From Phycisphaerae bacterium (lineage in GTDB: Bacteria > Planctomycetota > Phycisphaerae > Sedimentisphaerales > SG8-4), in assembly GCA_030603035.1 (NCBI GenBank), contig JAUVYQ010000150.1:1-6021 (forward strand): a DNA stretch of 6,021 nucleotides. Reading direction: 5' to 3'. Of this stretch, positions 5,955-6,021 are shown one piece after another. A program made the translations under genes and the position numbers. The notes below the pieces were generated by a model. It was given only the letters and a program-made list of their open reading frames with translations, was not told the origin of the DNA and made no database searches. The number at the start of each line of letters is the position of its first letter. Positions within the stretch are counted from its first letter, which is position 1.

Positions 5955-6021
5955 TTATTCGCCCAGCAGGATAAGGACGAAGTTGATGAAGGAACTGGTA
6001 GGCATCCATTGATGGATTTCG
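5955..6021 (-). pseudogene. Sequence just upstream of the CotH/lamin-tail frame, ending at an in-frame stop
   Basis: In the same frame as the CotH/lamin-tail protein, the codons upstream of the TAA at 5957-5955 read EIHQWMPTSSFINFVLILLGE, entering from beyond the window edge. The codons between the stop and the ATG read EAAVS, which continues the conserved segment. This stretch does not look like the domain normally found before it, and neither do the two other leftward frames: one gives NPSMDAYQFLHQLRPYPAG, the other KSINGCLPVPSSTSS. It may be the rest of the same gene after a nonsense mutation or frameshift, the tail of a separate upstream gene, or unrelated sequence joined by rearrangement or assembly. 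With only 67 bases the choice cannot be made here. Confidence 0.35.
6004..6017. repeat. Short palindrome at the right window edge
   Basis: ATCCAT (6004-6009) and ATGGAT (6012-6017) form an inverted repeat with a two-base TG centre. It lies 65 bases upstream of the ATG of the CotH/lamin-tail frame. If that frame is translated from 5939, this could be an operator, but short palindromes of this size also arise by chance. Confidence 0.3.

Overview
The window looks like chromosomal DNA from a bacterium of the phylum Planctomycetota, probably class Phycisphaerae. This is inferred from the gene types: a Tat-exported TIM-barrel protein, a very large CotH-kinase/lamin-tail surface-type protein with DPC-rich linkers, and a bacterial copy of the archaeal-type 3-dehydroquinate synthase. 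No rRNA or other phylogenetic marker is present, so the assignment is tentative.

Layout from left to right: (1) the start of a possible leftward gene (1-100) that runs off the window edge; (2) an A+T-rich divergent intergenic region with a weak promoter match, a palindrome and a clear ribosome binding site; (3) a complete rightward gene for a Tat-signal TIM-barrel protein of unknown substrate (245-1177), followed by a small GC hairpin terminator; (4) a 344-base gap (1178-1521) carrying a compact element of three back-to-back palindromes, of the dispersed intergenic repeat type; (5) a complete rightward gene for 3-dehydroquinate synthase II, the aminoshikimate-type route to dehydroquinate first described in archaea (1522-2517); (6) a 170-base convergent gap dominated by a long imperfect inverted repeat (2533-2626); (7) a leftward open frame of 1083 codons (2688-5939) containing a CotH-type kinase domain and four lamin-tail domains. 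Its apparent start codon lies in conserved protein sequence, and an in-frame stop sits six codons upstream, so it is probably the 3' part of a broken or frameshifted larger gene.

The three main genes do not look like one operon. The first two are separated by a terminator and a repeat, and the third is convergent. No pathway links them in any obvious way. The dehydroquinate synthase has no partner aldolase (AroA' type) in the window. I see no convincing new multi-gene system. The points most worth checking are the interrupted CotH/lamin-tail gene, the archaeal-type shikimate enzyme in a bacterial setting, the uncharacterised Tat-exported barrel protein, and the two structured intergenic repeats.
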